From Phycisphaerales bacterium (GTDB lineage: Bacteria; Planctomycetota; Phycisphaerae; Phycisphaerales; UBA1924), in the NCBI GenBank assembly GCA_019744815.1, contig JAIEUA010000005.1, forward strand, positions 1 through 64,000: a DNA stretch of 64,000 bases, in the 5' to 3' direction. Within the stretch, counting starts at the first letter, position 1. Each line of letters starts with the position of its first letter. Below, piece after piece: positions 27,038 through 35,782 of the stretch. Position numbers and translations under genes: made by a program. The notes beneath the pieces are model-generated. The model was not told the DNA's origin. It did no database searches and saw only the letters and a program-made list of their open reading frames with translations.

Positions 27038-28674
27038 GGCTGTTGCCCCGCAGCGTACTCGATGACGGGGGCTGCTGCAGGCTTGCCCTGCGGCAGCAAT
27101 ATCTCAAAGACCGCGCCCATCGACGACTGATCCGGTCCCGGGATGTTTCGGCCCAGGAGCACCCCGCCGTGCTCGCGCACGATGCCCTCGGCGACCGCCA
27201 GGCCCAGCCCCGTGCCGCGGCTGTCCAGCCTCGTGCTCGCGAAGGGCTCGAACAGCCGGGACAGGATCGCTGGGCTGATGCCCGGACCATTGTCGCGGAT
27301 CCGCAGGCTCATCCAGCGCTGGCCGTCTTTCTCGGTCTCGTCCGCTTCGACGACGATCTCCGCCGCGCGTCCCGACGACGAGTTGGTCATCGCGTCCGCC
27401 GCGTTTCGTATCAGGTTGACCAAGACCTGCGTCATGCGGTCGGGGTCGCAGACGGTGTGCAGCGAGGCGGGCACGCGGTTCTCAAGCGCGGGCATCCGGA
27501 TCGAGCGGTCGAGCCGCACCAGCGTCGCGGCCTCGTCGACCAGGGCGGCGATCGCCACCTCGCGCGACCGCGGCGGCCTCACGCGGGCGAAGTCAAGCAA
27601 ACTCTCGCTCAGCCGCTCCAACCGCTCGACCACCCGCAGCATCAACGCCGCCCGTGCCGGCTCGACCGGCCGCGACGGGTCCTGGGCGATCTGCTCGACA
27701 CTGCCCTTGATCACCGCCAACGGCGTGTTCAATTCGTGGGCGATCCCCGCCGACATCATGCCCAGGCTCGCCAATCGATCGGCGTCGGCGAGATTGCGTT
27801 GGGCGGTCTCCAGCAGGTGGTTCTTTTTCTTGAGGTCTCCCGCAGCGGACTCAAGCTGGGCCAGCGCCACGTTCAGGGCCTGCTGGTTCCGCCGCAGCGC
27901 CCGAACCGAGTCGTTCCGCGAGCGCATGATCTCGCCCAGTTCGTCCTGCGGGATGTAGATCTCCGGCACCAGCTCCTCGTCGGTCGCCTTGTTCTCCTGC
28001 ACCGCCCGATCCGCGGCCAGCACGCGCCGGATCGGGTCGTACACCGCCTGCGGCAGGACGAAAATCTCAAGCGCGATGACGACCAGCGCGTACACCACGA
28101 GCAGCGCGATGAGCGTGAAGATGTACAGCCCTGTCACCGCCGCCCGGGCCGCGGGGCTCGAGGTCGACAGCGCGATGTACCGACCTTCGCTCGCGCCCGG
28201 CGGGGTCACGAAGACCACAGCCGACGCTTCCCAGGGCGGCGTCGTCAGCTCCAGCACCCGACCCGGCGTGGTGCTCGCGTTGACCGCTAGCTCGCGCGGG
28301 ATCTCCAGTTCGCTCGCCGAGCCTTCCTTCAGCACGATGTGCGGCCGCGCGGCGAGGAAGTCGACCACCTTGGGTGCTCGGCTGGCCCGGGCCGACGATA
28401 GATCGGGCACCAGCGTCGAAAGAAGGTCCATCGAAGCCTGACTGTCCGCGCGGTCCAGAATTCTCGCGATCGCGGGCCGGATCGCGACCAGCAGGATCAG
28501 CGTCAGCGCCAGCGAGAAAAACGTGTGCAGCACGAACAGCTTCTTGCGGATCCGCATCCCCGCGAGCAAGCCGTGCCCGGCCTCGCGGCTGGGCACAATC
28601 CGGGTGATGATTCGCGCCGGCGGGCGTGGCCGGGCGGGGGGCGCAACTGAGTTGGCAACGTCGCGGGCGGACAT
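27034..28674 (-). CDS. Sensor histidine kinase
   Basis: 546-aa membrane kinase. Two transmembrane helices (about residues 47-67 and 180-207) bracket a roughly 110-residue extracytoplasmic sensor domain of unknown type. A HAMP-like segment and a coiled coil (about 235-300) lead to the dimerisation domain with phospho-His313 in GIAHELNTPLAVIKG. The ATPase domain has the N box NLIRNAADAM, DNGPGI and GTGLGLAVAEG. An alternative start at the Met at 28554 would remove a Pro/Arg-rich 40-residue lead. Four-base overlap with the REC-XRE regulator. The signal sensed cannot be inferred. Confidence 0.95.
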   Translation of the reverse strand: MSARDVANSVAPPARPRPPARIITRIVPSREAGHGLLAGMRIRKKLFVLHTFFSLALTLILLVAIRPAIARILDRADSQASMDLLSTLVPDLSSARASRAPKVVDFLAARPHIVLKEGSASELEIPRELAVNASTTPGRVLELTTPPWEASAVVFVTPPGASEGRYIALSTSSPAARAAVTGLYIFTLIALLVVYALVVIALEIFVLPQAVYDPIRRVLAADRAVQENKATDEELVPEIYIPQDELGEIMRSRNDSVRALRRNQQALNVALAQLESAAGDLKKKNHLLETAQRNLADADRLASLGMMSAGIAHELNTPLAVIKGSVEQIAQDPSRPVEPARAALMLRVVERLERLSESLLDFARVRPPRSREVAIAALVDEAATLVRLDRSIRMPALENRVPASLHTVCDPDRMTQVLVNLIRNAADAMTNSSSGRAAEIVVEADETEKDGQRWMSLRIRDNGPGISPAILSRLFEPFASTRLDSRGTGLGLAVAEGIVREHGGVLLGRNIPGPDQSSMGAVFEILLPQGKPAAAPVIEYAAGQQP

Positions 28675-28814
28675 GCGTGCTCAAAGTCTACGAGCGGCCG
28701 CACTCTGGCCCCATCCGGGGCCCGGAGTCCGACGAGCCGGTCGGGACGCATCCGAGCTCGGGGAAGCTCTGGATTCTGAATGCCCGCCTCGACTCTCGAA
28801 CTAAACTCGCCCCC

Positions 28815-30242
28815 ATGCGTGATCGCTCCCAGCCCCAGCGTCGACCGGTCCACGGCCCGCGGCCGCCCGGCCCGGTCGATCCTGTCCGCGACCGAGTCAC
28901 CGGTCTCGTCGCCTCGATGGTCGCCACGTTCCCCGATCTGCCCCTCGGCGCCGAGTTCACTGAGTTCGAAGGTCGCGACGCCGCGTTCGCTCACGCGATC
29001 CACGACGCCGTCCTCCGCCGCTGGCTCACATTGGAGCTCCTGATCGGCCTCGGGCTCGACCGCCCCTTCCGCTCCCTTGAGCCCGGGCTGCAGGCCGTGC
29101 TATTGGTCGGCGCGGCCCAAATGGTTCTGCTCGACAAAGTCCCGCCCCACGCCGCGATTGATCAGAGCGTCCACATCGCCAAGGCCCGCATCCGCATCGG
29201 CGCCGGCGGGCTCGTCAACGCCGTGTTGCGTCGCGTCACCGAGCTCTGCGGCGAACGCACCTCACGCGGCACTGACTGGCGCACCCGCCTCGACGCCATA
29301 CCGCTCGGCGACGGGCGCTCGCTGCTGCTCACTCGCGCGTGTCTTCCCACCGACGAGGTCAAACGCATCGCCGCCATCACCAGCACCCCCAAGCCCCTGT
29401 TTGAGAAGTGGGTGCAGGCCTTCGGCATCGATGCGGCCTCGGCGATCGCGCTCAAGGGCATCGGCACGGCGCCCACCGTGGTCAACGCGGAGGCACGCCC
29501 CGAGGCCGCACGTGCACTCGTGCTAGACGGCGACCTCTCGCCGCATTCCCGTGAGCTCTCATTCGTCTGGCGCGGCGAGCGCCGCGATCTGTCCGAGACC
29601 CTCGACCGCAGCGGCCTCTGGGTGCAGGACCCGGCTTCCGCCGAGGTCGTCCGCACCGTCGCCGCCGCCGCGGGCAAGGACGCGTCCAACGTCCGCCTCG
29701 TCGTCGACCTGTGCGCCGGTCAAGGCACCAAGACCCGTCAGTTGCTGCGAGCCTTCCCCAACGCCACCGTCATCGCCTGCGAGGTGGACGACGAGCGGCT
29801 CGCGACCCTCAAACGCGTGTTTGCCAAGGAACCCAGGATCCGCGTCCTGCACGCCCAGCACGCCACCCGGACCTGTCAGGACGGCGGGGTCGGCGTCGCC
29901 GACGTCGTGCTCCTCGATGTCCCCTGCAGCAACAGCGGCGTGCTGAGCCGCCGCGTCGAGGCCCGCTACCGGCTCGACGCCGCCGCGATCGCCGAGCTGG
30001 TGAAGCTGCAGCGGGAGATCCTGGCCACCGGCCGCTCGCTGCTGAAGCCCGGCGGCCTTCTGGCGTACTCCACCTGCAGTCTGGAGCACGAGGAGAACGA
30101 GTCGCAGAGGGACCACATGGTTGAGGCGCTGGGTTGCGTTCTGATGGTGGACCGCCGCACCATGCCCGCCGGCCTCCCCGGCGAAGACCACGCCTTGTTC
30201 CACGACGGGTCATACGTCACCGTCGGACGCGTGCCCGGTTGA
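28815..30242 (+). CDS. rsmB: 16S rRNA m5C methyltransferase, RsmB/Sun family
   Basis: 475-aa protein with an N-terminal NusB-like RNA-binding domain (about residues 30-180) and a C-terminal SAM-dependent methyltransferase. Motif I is VDLCAGQGTKTRQLL. The two catalytic cysteines are in DVPCSNSGVLSRR and YSTCSLEHEENE. RsmB methylates C967 of 16S rRNA in E. coli; the exact site here is inferred from family. The start at 28815 is the Met that begins conserved sequence, after the divergent kinase promoter region. Confidence 0.9.
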   Translation: MRDRSQPQRRPVHGPRPPGPVDPVRDRVTGLVASMVATFPDLPLGAEFTEFEGRDAAFAHAIHDAVLRRWLTLELLIGLGLDRPFRSLEPGLQAVLLVGAAQMVLLDKVPPHAAIDQSVHIAKARIRIGAGGLVNAVLRRVTELCGERTSRGTDWRTRLDAIPLGDGRSLLLTRACLPTDEVKRIAAITSTPKPLFEKWVQAFGIDAASAIALKGIGTAPTVVNAEARPEAARALVLDGDLSPHSRELSFVWRGERRDLSETLDRSGLWVQDPASAEVVRTVAAAAGKDASNVRLVVDLCAGQGTKTRQLLRAFPNATVIACEVDDERLATLKRVFAKEPRIRVLHAQHATRTCQDGGVGVADVVLLDVPCSNSGVLSRRVEARYRLDAAAIAELVKLQREILATGRSLLKPGGLLAYSTCSLEHEENESQRDHMVEALGCVLMVDRRTMPAGLPGEDHALFHDGSYVTVGRVPG

Positions 30243-30356
30243 GCGGTCCTCCCCGGGGTGGTCTCCGGGGAGTCGCGACCGGAAAGCCTTCGGGGTCGCG
30301 GCGTACACTCCGCCCTGTCGTTTCGCGGACGATCTGAAACTCCTTCTGACCGGCGC

Positions 30357-30830
30357 ATGAACCTTCTCGACATACTCCGACTCGAGTGCATCCGCGCCCC
30401 GCTCGTCGCGACCGACAAGCGTGGCGTTATCAACGAGCTCGTCGACGTGCTCGGCGCCGCCGGCACCGTCGCCGATGTCGCCGCCCTCAAAGAAGCCGTC
30501 TGGACACGCGAACAAACCCGCACCACCGGCATCGGCCACGGCCTCGCGATCCCTCACGGCAAGTGCGCCGGCATCAACGGCCTGGCCATGGCCATCGGCA
30601 AGCCCGCCGCACCGATGGAGTTCGAGTCCATCGACCGCCAGCCCGTCCGCTTCATCGTCCTGCTTGCCAGCCCACCCGACAAGACCAGCGACCACATTCA
30701 GGCGCTCGCTCAGGTCAGCCGCCTGATGATGGCCGAGTCGTTCCGCGAGCGGATCTACGCCGCGGCCGGACCTCAGGAAGTCTTCGATCTCATCCGCAGC
30801 CAGCAGGCGGCGACGCCGGGGCGCGTCTGA
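30357..30830 (+). CDS. ptsN: PTS EIIA domain protein (PtsN-like)
   Basis: 157-aa single-domain EIIA of the fructose/nitrogen type. The phospho-accepting His is in the motif TGIGHGLAIPHGK. The domain is complete (LLDILRLECI ... FRERIYAA). There is no EIIB/EIIC alongside, which favours a regulatory PtsN-like role over sugar transport. Its stop is immediately followed by the ATG of the polyprenyl synthase gene, so the two are coupled. Confidence 0.87.
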   Translation: MNLLDILRLECIRAPLVATDKRGVINELVDVLGAAGTVADVAALKEAVWTREQTRTTGIGHGLAIPHGKCAGINGLAMAIGKPAAPMEFESIDRQPVRFIVLLASPPDKTSDHIQALAQVSRLMMAESFRERIYAAAGPQEVFDLIRSQQAATPGRV

Positions 30831-31784
30831 ATGGCGCTCGCGACGATGTCGGCATCCTCCGCGGACATCTTCGCCCCGTTGGACTCCATCGAGCGTTCGC
30901 TCGAGAAGTACGTCTCCAACCTCCGCATCGGTGATCGCCTCCGCGACGCCGTCGCCTACTCGCTGCTCGGCGGCGGGAAGCGACTGCGCCCCGTCCTCGC
31001 GTGGCACGCGTGCGCCGCCGCCGGCGGCGATCCGCAAGACGCCCTCCCCGCCGCGGTCGCGGTCGAACTGGTCCATTGCTTCAGCCTCGTCCACGACGAC
31101 CTGCCCGCGATGGATGATGACGATCTACGCCGCGGCAAGCCCACGCTTCACAAGCACGCAGGCGAGGCGATGGCCATCCTCGCTGGCGACGCGATGATGA
31201 CCCTGGCGTTCGATCCGATCACGAGTGGCGTGGTGAATCCGAAGCTCGCCGGCGAGCGCGACGCCGCCATCAGCCACCGGCTGGTGCGAGAACTGATGGT
31301 GGCGACCACCGGCATGATCGTCGGCCAGGTCTACGACACCATCCCCGGTTCAGTGCCCGGGCTCGAGCCCTTGGCTCGGGTGAAAGAGATCCACAGGCAC
31401 AAGACCGGCGCCCTGATCCGCGCGTCGTGCGTGATGGGCGCGATCTGCGCCGAGCTGTCGGGCGTCGACACCAAGGCCGTCGAGACCCGGCGTGCCGCCC
31501 TCGCCCGCTACGGCGAGGCCATCGGCCTCATGTTCCAGATCGTCGACGACGTCATCGACGAGACCCAGTCCGCCGAGCACACCGGCAAACGCACCGGCAA
31601 GGACAAGGACGCCGGCAAGCTCACCTACCCGCTCGCCCACGGCGGCGGACAAGCCGGGCTCGAGAAGTGCCGGAGCGAGATCACACGCCTGCACGAAGAG
31701 TCTCTGACGCATTTGGCCCCGCTCGGCCCCGCCGCTGAGCCGCTGCGAGCACTCTGCGAGTTCCTCGCGACCCGCACGAAGTGA
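30831..31784 (+). CDS. ispA: Polyprenyl (farnesyl/geranylgeranyl) diphosphate synthase
   Basis: 317-aa trans-prenyltransferase that condenses isopentenyl diphosphate with allylic diphosphates. The first Asp-rich motif is VHDDLPAMDDDDLRRGKPT (about residues 87-105) and the second is MFQIVDDVIDE. The upstream GGGKRLRPVL is the IPP-binding motif. Product chain length (C15 versus C20) cannot be decided confidently. It begins right after the ptsN-like stop and lies upstream of dxs and nadK, forming an isoprenoid-biased gene group. A second Met six codons in is an alternative start. Confidence 0.92.
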   Translation: MALATMSASSADIFAPLDSIERSLEKYVSNLRIGDRLRDAVAYSLLGGGKRLRPVLAWHACAAAGGDPQDALPAAVAVELVHCFSLVHDDLPAMDDDDLRRGKPTLHKHAGEAMAILAGDAMMTLAFDPITSGVVNPKLAGERDAAISHRLVRELMVATTGMIVGQVYDTIPGSVPGLEPLARVKEIHRHKTGALIRASCVMGAICAELSGVDTKAVETRRAALARYGEAIGLMFQIVDDVIDETQSAEHTGKRTGKDKDAGKLTYPLAHGGGQAGLEKCRSEITRLHEESLTHLAPLGPAAEPLRALCEFLATRTK

Positions 31785-31803
31785 AACAAGCGTGAACCAG
31801 GTA

Positions 31804-31915
31804 GGTGCCACCAGTCCGCAGCTGCTCGGAGCCGCGCGACTGGTGCGACTGGAACTTTGGTCGTTGGTGCCGCGAGGTATCAGTCACGCCGCAAAGCCGG
31901 CGGACTGATGGCACC
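31804..31915. repeat. Composite palindromic element, family D (second copy)
   Basis: Arm 31804-31819 (GGTGCCACCAGTCCGC) pairs with 31900-31915 (15 of 16). The interior is GC-rich and again contains GGTGCC and ACTGGT/AGTC pieces. It lies 20 bp after the polyprenyl synthase stop. The rest of the gap to dxs (31916-32163) shows no convincing gene, terminator or promoter. Confidence 0.6.
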
Positions 31916-32163
31916 AGACTTCGGAGCCCGCACAACGCTTGCTGGCCCGAGAACGGCCGAACCCGCATCGATTTTCGCTCCCCATACGAACACAAAGGAC
32001 AAGAAACTCGTCTGAGTCTTCACACCCCGTCAGGGATTCCTCCTTGCCTTCCTATCGTTTCTGGGGACTTCTTTGGGGTGGGTGGTCTGGTGCATGAGTG
32101 GGGGACGAGTGGGGGTCGCGGCTCAGTGCCGCCGCGGCATGGACGAGCGAACGGACGGACACG

Positions 32164-34236
32164 ATGTCAGACACGCGCAACGCTGCCGGATCGAACCCTG
32201 TCGCCTCCAACGCTTCGGCGTTCCCGCTGCTTTCGGCCCTCCAGGGCCCGGCGGACCTTCGCAAGATGCCCGTCGATCAGCTCCCCGCTCTCGCCGCTGA
32301 GATCCGGCGTGCGATCTACGACCAGGTTTCCAAGGTCGGCGGCCACCTCGCCCCCAACCTCGGCGTCGTCGAACTCTCGATCGCGCTGCACTACGTCTTC
32401 GACTTCGCCCACGACCGCCTGCTGTTCGACGTCGGCCACCAGTGCTACCCGCACAAGCTGCTCACCGGCCGCTTTGGCCTCCTCGAAAACCTCCGCACCC
32501 GGCAGGGCATGGCTGGCTTCCCCGAGCCCGCGGAATCGCCCTACGACCTTTTCCGCGTCGGCCACGCCGGCACCGCGATCTCCACCGCCGTCGGCATGGC
32601 CCGCGGCGACTCGCTGAACAAGGAAGGCTTCGACCCCGCTGCCAAGGCCGACGGCCGCCGCGTCGTCACCGTCATCGGCGACGCCTCGATCGCCAACGGC
32701 GTCGCGATGGAAGGTCTCAACGGCGCTGGCGTGCTCAAGCGCCAGTTCCTTGTTGTCCTCAACGACAACGGCATGAGCATCAGCAAGCCCCAGGGCGCGC
32801 TCGCCACCTACTTCGATCGCTTCCGCCTCAGCCAGTCTTACGGCCAGTTCAAGAAGCAGGCCAAGGAAGCCCTCAAGAAGGTCCCCGGCGGCAGCGTGCT
32901 GAAGGAGGCCTACCACGCCGCCGGCGAGGCCGCCAAGAGCTGGTTCCACACCGACAAGATCGAGGGCGGCTGGTTCGAGCACTTCGGCCTCGTCACCGTC
33001 GGCCCGATCGACGGCCACGACATCCCCACGCTCATCGAGTTCCTCCGCGAGGCCCGCGACTTCGACAAGCCCATGGTCCTGCACGTCAAGACCGTGAAGG
33101 GCAAGGGCTACGAGTTCGCCGAGAAGGACACGACACGCTTCCACTCGCCGGCCGCGTTCACCGTCACCAACCCCGACGGCGAGATGGTGAAGGAAGGCTG
33201 CCGCGTTGAGATCAAGAGCGAGGGCCGCTCGTTCACCGCCGCCATCGGCGACATCATGCTCGAGACGATGGACAAGGACCTCCGTGTGGTGTGCGCCACC
33301 GCCGCGATGCCCGACGGCACCGGCATCGCCAAGCCGCTCGCGAAGTTCCCCGATCGCTCCTTCGACACCGGCATCTGCGAGAGCCACGCCATGGACATGA
33401 TGGCCGGCCTTGCCAAGACTGGCTGGAAGCCGTTCTTCGCCGTCTACTCGACGTTCCTCCAGAGAGCATTCGATCAGGCGTTCCAGGAAGTCTCGCTGCA
33501 GGGCCTGGCCGTCCGCCTGCTCCTCGATCGCGCCGGCCTCGTCGGCGGCGACGGCGCGGTGCACCACGGCTTCTGTGATATCGCACTGCTGCGCACGCTC
33601 CCCAACGCCGCCCTGCTCGCGCCCATCGACGAGCCGAGCCTCAAGGCCTCGATCGAGTTCATGCGGAACTACGACGTCGGTCTCTCCGCCGTCCGCTACC
33701 CGCGCGACGTCGTCAGTGGCCGCTTCGCCAGCGAGCCCTGCCCGGCGTTCGAACTCGGTAAAGCCCGCTGCCTGACGCCCGAGTTTGCCAGCGACGACGC
33801 CGAGATGGACGTCGCCATCCTCGCCTTCGGCACGCCCGCCATCACCGCGGTCGAGGCGGCCGAGAAGCTCCACGGCGTGGTCCGCATCGGCGTCTGGGAC
33901 GCCCGCTTTGCCAAGCCGGTTGATACGGCGCTCATCGCTTCTCTGGTCCGCCGCGGCATCCCGATCCTGACCCTCGAGGACCACAGCGTCATCGGCGGCT
34001 TCGGCTCCGCGGTCGTCGAGGCCGCGGCCGAGATGGGCCTCGAGAACGCCAAGATCACCCGCCACGGCCTGCCCGACGCCTGGATCCTGCAGGACAGCCG
34101 CGCCAAGCAGCTTGCTGAGGTCGAACTCGACGTGCCCGGGCTTATCCGCTGGATCAGCAAGGCCGCGGGCGGCCCGACCGAGCCGAGCGGCGAACAGATC
34201 CGTGCGGCCCGCGCTTCGCGTGCACCGCGTCGATAA
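32164..34236 (+). CDS. dxs: 1-deoxy-D-xylulose-5-phosphate synthase
   Basis: 690-aa thiamine-diphosphate enzyme making DXP from pyruvate and glyceraldehyde-3-phosphate, first step of the MEP isoprenoid route. It shows DVGHQCYPHKLLTGR, the ThDP/Mg motif GDASIANGVAMEGLN, the transketolase pyrimidine-domain region (ESHAMDMMAGLAK) and the C-terminal LEDHSVIGGFGSAV. Length is a little above the usual 620-640 aa because of a Ser/Asn/Ala N-terminus. The start at 32164 is the Met nearest the fold. The 768-aa open frame on the opposite strand is a GC-driven shadow. Confidence 0.95.
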   Translation: MSDTRNAAGSNPVASNASAFPLLSALQGPADLRKMPVDQLPALAAEIRRAIYDQVSKVGGHLAPNLGVVELSIALHYVFDFAHDRLLFDVGHQCYPHKLLTGRFGLLENLRTRQGMAGFPEPAESPYDLFRVGHAGTAISTAVGMARGDSLNKEGFDPAAKADGRRVVTVIGDASIANGVAMEGLNGAGVLKRQFLVVLNDNGMSISKPQGALATYFDRFRLSQSYGQFKKQAKEALKKVPGGSVLKEAYHAAGEAAKSWFHTDKIEGGWFEHFGLVTVGPIDGHDIPTLIEFLREARDFDKPMVLHVKTVKGKGYEFAEKDTTRFHSPAAFTVTNPDGEMVKEGCRVEIKSEGRSFTAAIGDIMLETMDKDLRVVCATAAMPDGTGIAKPLAKFPDRSFDTGICESHAMDMMAGLAKTGWKPFFAVYSTFLQRAFDQAFQEVSLQGLAVRLLLDRAGLVGGDGAVHHGFCDIALLRTLPNAALLAPIDEPSLKASIEFMRNYDVGLSAVRYPRDVVSGRFASEPCPAFELGKARCLTPEFASDDAEMDVAILAFGTPAITAVEAAEKLHGVVRIGVWDARFAKPVDTALIASLVRRGIPILTLEDHSVIGGFGSAVVEAAAEMGLENAKITRHGLPDAWILQDSRAKQLAEVELDVPGLIRWISKAAGGPTEPSGEQIRAARASRAPRR

Positions 34237-34257
34237 CGAGGCGGTAGACTCCAGCCC

Positions 34258-35139
34258 ATGCGCCGCCGAGCGTTCCTGATCGTCAACACCGACAAGCCCG
34301 AGGCCGGAGAGGCCGCGGGATTGGTCCGCTCGCTCATCGAGCAGCACGGCACGCTCGTCGGAGAATCCGGAGCCACCACCGACGCGCTGCCCGCGTCCGC
34401 ATCGACCGCCGATCTCGTCATCGTCCTGGGCGGCGATGGCACCATCCTCAGCCAAGTCCGTCGCTGCGAGCACCTCAACAAGCCGATGCTCGGCATCAAC
34501 TTCGGCAAGCTCGGCTTCATGGCCGAGTTCGACCTCGGCGCCTTCGCAACCGCCGCCGGGGCGATCCTCGCCGGGCCCGAGCTGCCCGTCCGCGAGTTCC
34601 CGATGCTCGAGGCCCGCGTGGTCGACGCCACCGGCGGCATCCGCTTTTCGTCACTCGCGGTCAACGACTGCGTCCTCACCGCCGGCCCGCCGTTCCGCAT
34701 GATCGGCATGGCCATCTTCATCGACGACAACGTCGGCCCCCGCGTCAGCGGCGACGGCCTCATCGTCAGCACTTCAACAGGCTCCACCGCGTACAACCTC
34801 TCCGTCGGCGGCCCCATCGTCTCGCCCCGCCTCGACGCCATCGCCCTCACGCCCATCGCCGCCCACTCGCTGAGCTTCCGCCCCATCGTCGTCCCCGCCG
34901 ACAGCGACATTGAGATCGCCGTCACCCGCGTCAACGACGACGGCCACGGCGGCGGTACCACGCTCGTCATGGACGGCCAAGTCCACACCCTCATCCGCGA
35001 GGGCGACGTGATCTGCATCACCAAGCACGCCCGCCCCGCCCGCTTCGTCGAGAACAAGAAGTCCTCGTACTGGGCCACGCTGATCCACAAGCTCCGCTGG
35101 GCCGAGGCCCCACGCCTCCGCGGCGGCGGCGAGAGCTAG
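34258..35139 (+). CDS. nadK: NAD kinase
   Basis: 293-aa ATP-NAD kinase producing NADP. Signature GGDGTILSQVRR holds the catalytic Asp. NFGKLGFM and the diacylglycerol-kinase-like STGSTAYNLSVGGPIV follow, and the C-terminal beta domain is complete. It starts 21 bp after dxs, which consumes NADPH-linked downstream steps, so the pairing makes metabolic sense. Confidence 0.96.
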   Translation: MRRRAFLIVNTDKPEAGEAAGLVRSLIEQHGTLVGESGATTDALPASASTADLVIVLGGDGTILSQVRRCEHLNKPMLGINFGKLGFMAEFDLGAFATAAGAILAGPELPVREFPMLEARVVDATGGIRFSSLAVNDCVLTAGPPFRMIGMAIFIDDNVGPRVSGDGLIVSTSTGSTAYNLSVGGPIVSPRLDAIALTPIAAHSLSFRPIVVPADSDIEIAVTRVNDDGHGGGTTLVMDGQVHTLIREGDVICITKHARPARFVENKKSSYWATLIHKLRWAEAPRLRGGGES

Positions 35140-35154
35140 CCTCGCGCTCGTGTC

Positions 35155-35222
35155 CCGCGCCTCCCCGCCCCGCGCAGCGGGGAGGGGTGGTCGAGCGCAG
35201 CGACACCGGGGAGGGGCGAGAC
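35155..35222. repeat. GC palindrome repeat with CCTCCCC/GGGGAGG core
   Basis: CCTCCCCGCCCCG and CGGGGAGGGG face each other around GCGCAG (35161-35188). After TGGTCGAGCGCAGCGACAC, another CGGGGAGGGGCGAG copy follows. A related palindrome (CCCCCTCCC/GGGAGGGGG) is read in frame inside rfbD at 58634-58654. Confidence 0.5.
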
Positions 35223-35320
35223 GCGTGATGCTCGGAGGTCGTTTTCATGAGCGCCACATAGAGACGCTCGAACGGACAGCAGGTTTCGTGCGGAGCCTGA
35301 TGTTGATAATCTGATTGTGC

Positions 35321-35734
35321 ATGAAGCAGCGATCGAATCGCCGAGGTGACTCAGAGGAGCTGCACTGGGGCCTCCTGATGATCGGCCTGCTTCTCTTCGC
35401 TTTCGGAGGCGGTCACGGGGCAGGCACCGCTTTGATTCTGGTTTTCGTTGCAGCCCAGCAGCTCTTCGAACTGAAACTTCATCTGAGTCCCGAGATTGGG
35501 TTGATCGTGTTGCTCGAGCTCGCGGTGATCGGACTGATGATCGCATCGCGATTCGTCCGTGACCGCGATTTCCCTTTGGTAATGGTCCTTGTTGCGATGT
35601 CGACCGCGGTGATGGTGATGGTCGTTCTTGCGATCAACGAAACCAGCCCGCTTGTCCCGCTTGTCTCGGGGATCCCGCTATTCGCTTCTATTGCAGTCGC
35701 GATTCGCCGAGCGATCACGAGGAACTCGATGTGA
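35321..35734 (+). CDS. Hypothetical four-helix membrane protein
   Basis: 137-aa very hydrophobic protein with about four transmembrane helices (LLMIGLLLFAFGGG, ALILVFVAAQQLF, IGLIVLLELAVIGLMI, LVMVLVAMSTAVMVMVVL) and short charged loops. The N-terminus is basic (MKQRSNRRGD), so the first helix should insert with the N-terminus in the cytoplasm. I do not recognise the family. Codon third positions are less GC-rich than in flanking genes. It stands alone between nadK and the M29 aminopeptidase. Confidence 0.65.
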   Translation: MKQRSNRRGDSEELHWGLLMIGLLLFAFGGGHGAGTALILVFVAAQQLFELKLHLSPEIGLIVLLELAVIGLMIASRFVRDRDFPLVMVLVAMSTAVMVMVVLAINETSPLVPLVSGIPLFASIAVAIRRAITRNSM

Positions 35735-35782
35735 AGGCGGGTATCGCGCACCTTCTCTCGGTTTCTTCGGTATTCTGTTGGT

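Noticed and set aside
32167..34473. 768-codon open frame antisense to dxs, and many similar long antisense frames (for example opposite deoC, rfbA and the GHL10 gene)
   Set aside because: In 67% GC DNA stop codons are rare in the antisense frames. These translations are biased to Glu/Asp/Val/Gly or Arg/Ala/Pro and lack any domain, while the sense strands hold complete known enzymes.
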